64,000 nucleotides of DNA from contig JANFNE010000027.1 of assembly GCA_024867545.1 (NCBI GenBank), positions 496,001 through 560,000 on the forward strand, written 5' to 3'. The stretch's first letter is position 1. Each line of letters starts with the position of its first letter. Shown in pieces: positions 62,879 through 64,000 of this stretch. The notes under the pieces are model-generated. The model was given only the letters and a program-made list of their open reading frames with translations, was not told where the DNA came from and made no database searches. Source of the DNA: Phytopythium helicoides (taxonomy: Eukaryota; Oomycota; Peronosporomycetes; Pythiales; Pythiaceae). The position numbers and the translations under genes are program-made.

Positions 62879-64000
62879 TCACTGCTGCTGAGTCTGCTGC
62901 GATGCGTCGCTAGCATCCTTCACCCAGATTCGTAGCGTGTCCAGCTGCACGGCGCCGCCCCCAGCGTCGCTCAAACCCAACGAGTCCCGTATTACGCCAC
63001 TGCTACCGCTGCCGAGCATACTAGCAGCCAAAGGCACGGGCTCCCACTCGGAAATGAGCTCAATGTCGCGTCGGTATCGCTGCAAGAGCTCGCGTAACAG
63101 CCGCACGAATTCGCTGCGCACCTGCGGAGTGATCTGCGAGATCTCAAGCGCGCGGGCGCGCAGATCCTTAGTCTGTTTGCACTGGAGCAGGTCGGCGATC
63201 CATGTCAAACAAAAGCTGAACTTCTTCAGATTGGCCTTGCAGATCCCCACGCGCAGCAGCTTCATCAGCTCGCGCTCGTTTTCAAGGCGCGGGCACTTGT
63301 GGATCACAATCTCCTCGATACGCTCGAATAACGCTTCTTCGTTCTCTTTTCCGTGCACGCCCTGACCGTAGCATTTCTCGCAAAGCTCATACTCGTGGTG
63401 CTCCATTGACCGACACGTACGGCACACCCACTTAGACCCGGTGAGCGGTCCACGCCCACACCCATCGCAAATCGCTTCGTCGTCTTCAAGCGAAGTGTTT
63501 GTGGTCGTGATCTGCGGCTTGTGCCGATTGAGACGATCCATCATACCACCCATGATCTTCTTGATCTTGCTGTCCTTCGATAGTCCCGCCCCACCTATGA
63601 ATGAGGAGGCTCCGCTCCGTCGTTCGCCTTCGATGTCCGAGGAGAAAGTGCTCGAAGCAGTCGTTGGCGTGCTGATCGTGTTGATGGCCGACGGAGATGG
63701 CAGTGCGTTCATCGACTGAAGCCGCGTGCTCTCCACCGCGAACGTGGGCGGGGAGCGGTTCGGAGTCAGCGTGTAGCGTCGACTAGCAGCCTTTGCGCCT
63801 TCAACTGGTGCTGCTGACGCACCCGCGAGCGGCCGCGAGATATACATCGCCTTGGTCGGGTGGAGCTCGCGCGGTCCATGAGGCACGGCCGAGCCGTTGC
63901 GCTTATCGCAGTCGACGCAATCGAACAAGTGGGTCACTGCTGGCGGGCCGTCGCTGGTAGAGGAAGCGTTGGTGTTTGTCTTGGTATCTTCCTCGAACGT
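62879..64000 (-). CDS. ZZ-type zinc-finger protein, 5' end beyond the window
   Basis: The frame is open from the right edge (64000) to a stop at 62879, giving at least 373 residues; no Met occurs before the edge, so the gene starts outside the window. After a disordered Ser/Thr/Pro-rich region there is a ZZ-type zinc finger at about 63469-63350: 'CDGC', 'WVCRTC', 'YELCEKCYGQGVHG'. ZZ fingers bind N-terminal tails or SUMO and occur in adaptors. A helical C-terminal domain follows ('LMKLLRVGICKANLKKF', 'VRLLRELLQRYRRDIELI'). No break is visible and the helical part looks constrained. Function unknown. Confidence 0.8.
   Translation of the reverse strand, partial: TFEEDTKTNTNASSTSDGPPAVTHLFDCVDCDKRNGSAVPHGPRELHPTKAMYISRPLAGASAAPVEGAKAASRRYTLTPNRSPPTFAVESTRLQSMNALPSPSAINTISTPTTASSTFSSDIEGERRSGASSFIGGAGLSKDSKIKKIMGGMMDRLNRHKPQITTTNTSLEDDEAICDGCGRGPLTGSKWVCRTCRSMEHHEYELCEKCYGQGVHGKENEEALFERIEEIVIHKCPRLENERELMKLLRVGICKANLKKFSFCLTWIADLLQCKQTKDLRARALEISQITPQVRSEFVRLLRELLQRYRRDIELISEWEPVPLAASMLGSGSSGVIRDSLGLSDAGGGAVQLDTLRIWVKDASDASQQTQQQ

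Noticed and set aside
1..64000. tRNA, rRNA or CRISPR arrays
   Set aside because: No cloverleaf with conserved arms, no rRNA-like stretch. The minisatellites at 51.8 and 57.3 kb have no unique spacers of constant length and are not CRISPR.

Overview
The window looks like a chromosomal segment of a filamentous oomycete, most probably Phytophthora-like. The evidence is the GC-rich and mostly intronless genes with a few 59-76 bp GT-AG introns, a zoospore-type flagellar gene (CFAP97/Hemingway), large signalling fusions (PX-RCC1-TBC, PH-VPS9), and a gene island next to a long block of nested LTR retrotransposons, as in 'two-speed' oomycete genomes. Genus is inference.

Layout. 2.2-21.7 kb is a compact gene island: a PX-RCC1-TBC Rab-GAP-like protein, an unknown 345-aa protein, a disordered protein with a C-terminal PDZ-like domain, a CFAP97-like protein, a CHIP (STUB1) ubiquitin ligase with four exons, two tandem armadillo-like genes, an unknown 696-aa two-exon gene, a PH-VPS9 Rab-GEF-like protein, and an Old Yellow Enzyme homologue lacking both substrate-binding histidines. 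Spacing is 100-700 bp, with two divergent promoters and two convergent pairs. A Rab GAP and a Rab GEF lie in one island, but no operon-like link is implied.

21.7-62.9 kb is repeat territory. Its centre is a three-level nest. An old, decayed Ty3/gypsy copy on the minus strand (about 29.9-49.95 kb) is split by a 13,240-bp Ty3/gypsy element on the plus strand (32844-46083, target duplication CCTTC, LTRs differing at one base). That element is itself split by an intact-ORF Ty1/copia element on the minus strand (38619-43382, target duplication AGTCA). The copia LTRs are far more diverged than those of the element it sits in. The middle gypsy element also carries a chromodomain ORF and a long antisense ORF between pol and its 3' LTR. 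Solo LTRs, two minisatellites, a hAT tail and a PIF/Harbinger transposase remnant surround the nest.

57.9-60.8 kb holds a decayed Fanzor gene (eukaryotic TnpB-like RNA-guided nuclease). It still shows the N-terminal region, RuvC-I, RuvC-II and the C-terminal zinc-finger/RuvC-III region, and carries a 693-bp insert between TCACG repeats. A Harbinger transposase remnant lies on one side and a Myb/SANT-like remnant on the other. The window ends in a ZZ-type zinc-finger gene running off the right edge.

Limits: domain calls come from reading motifs by eye. Exon joins were placed by GT/AG, frame and family alignment. Repeat boundaries are exact only where target duplications are quoted.
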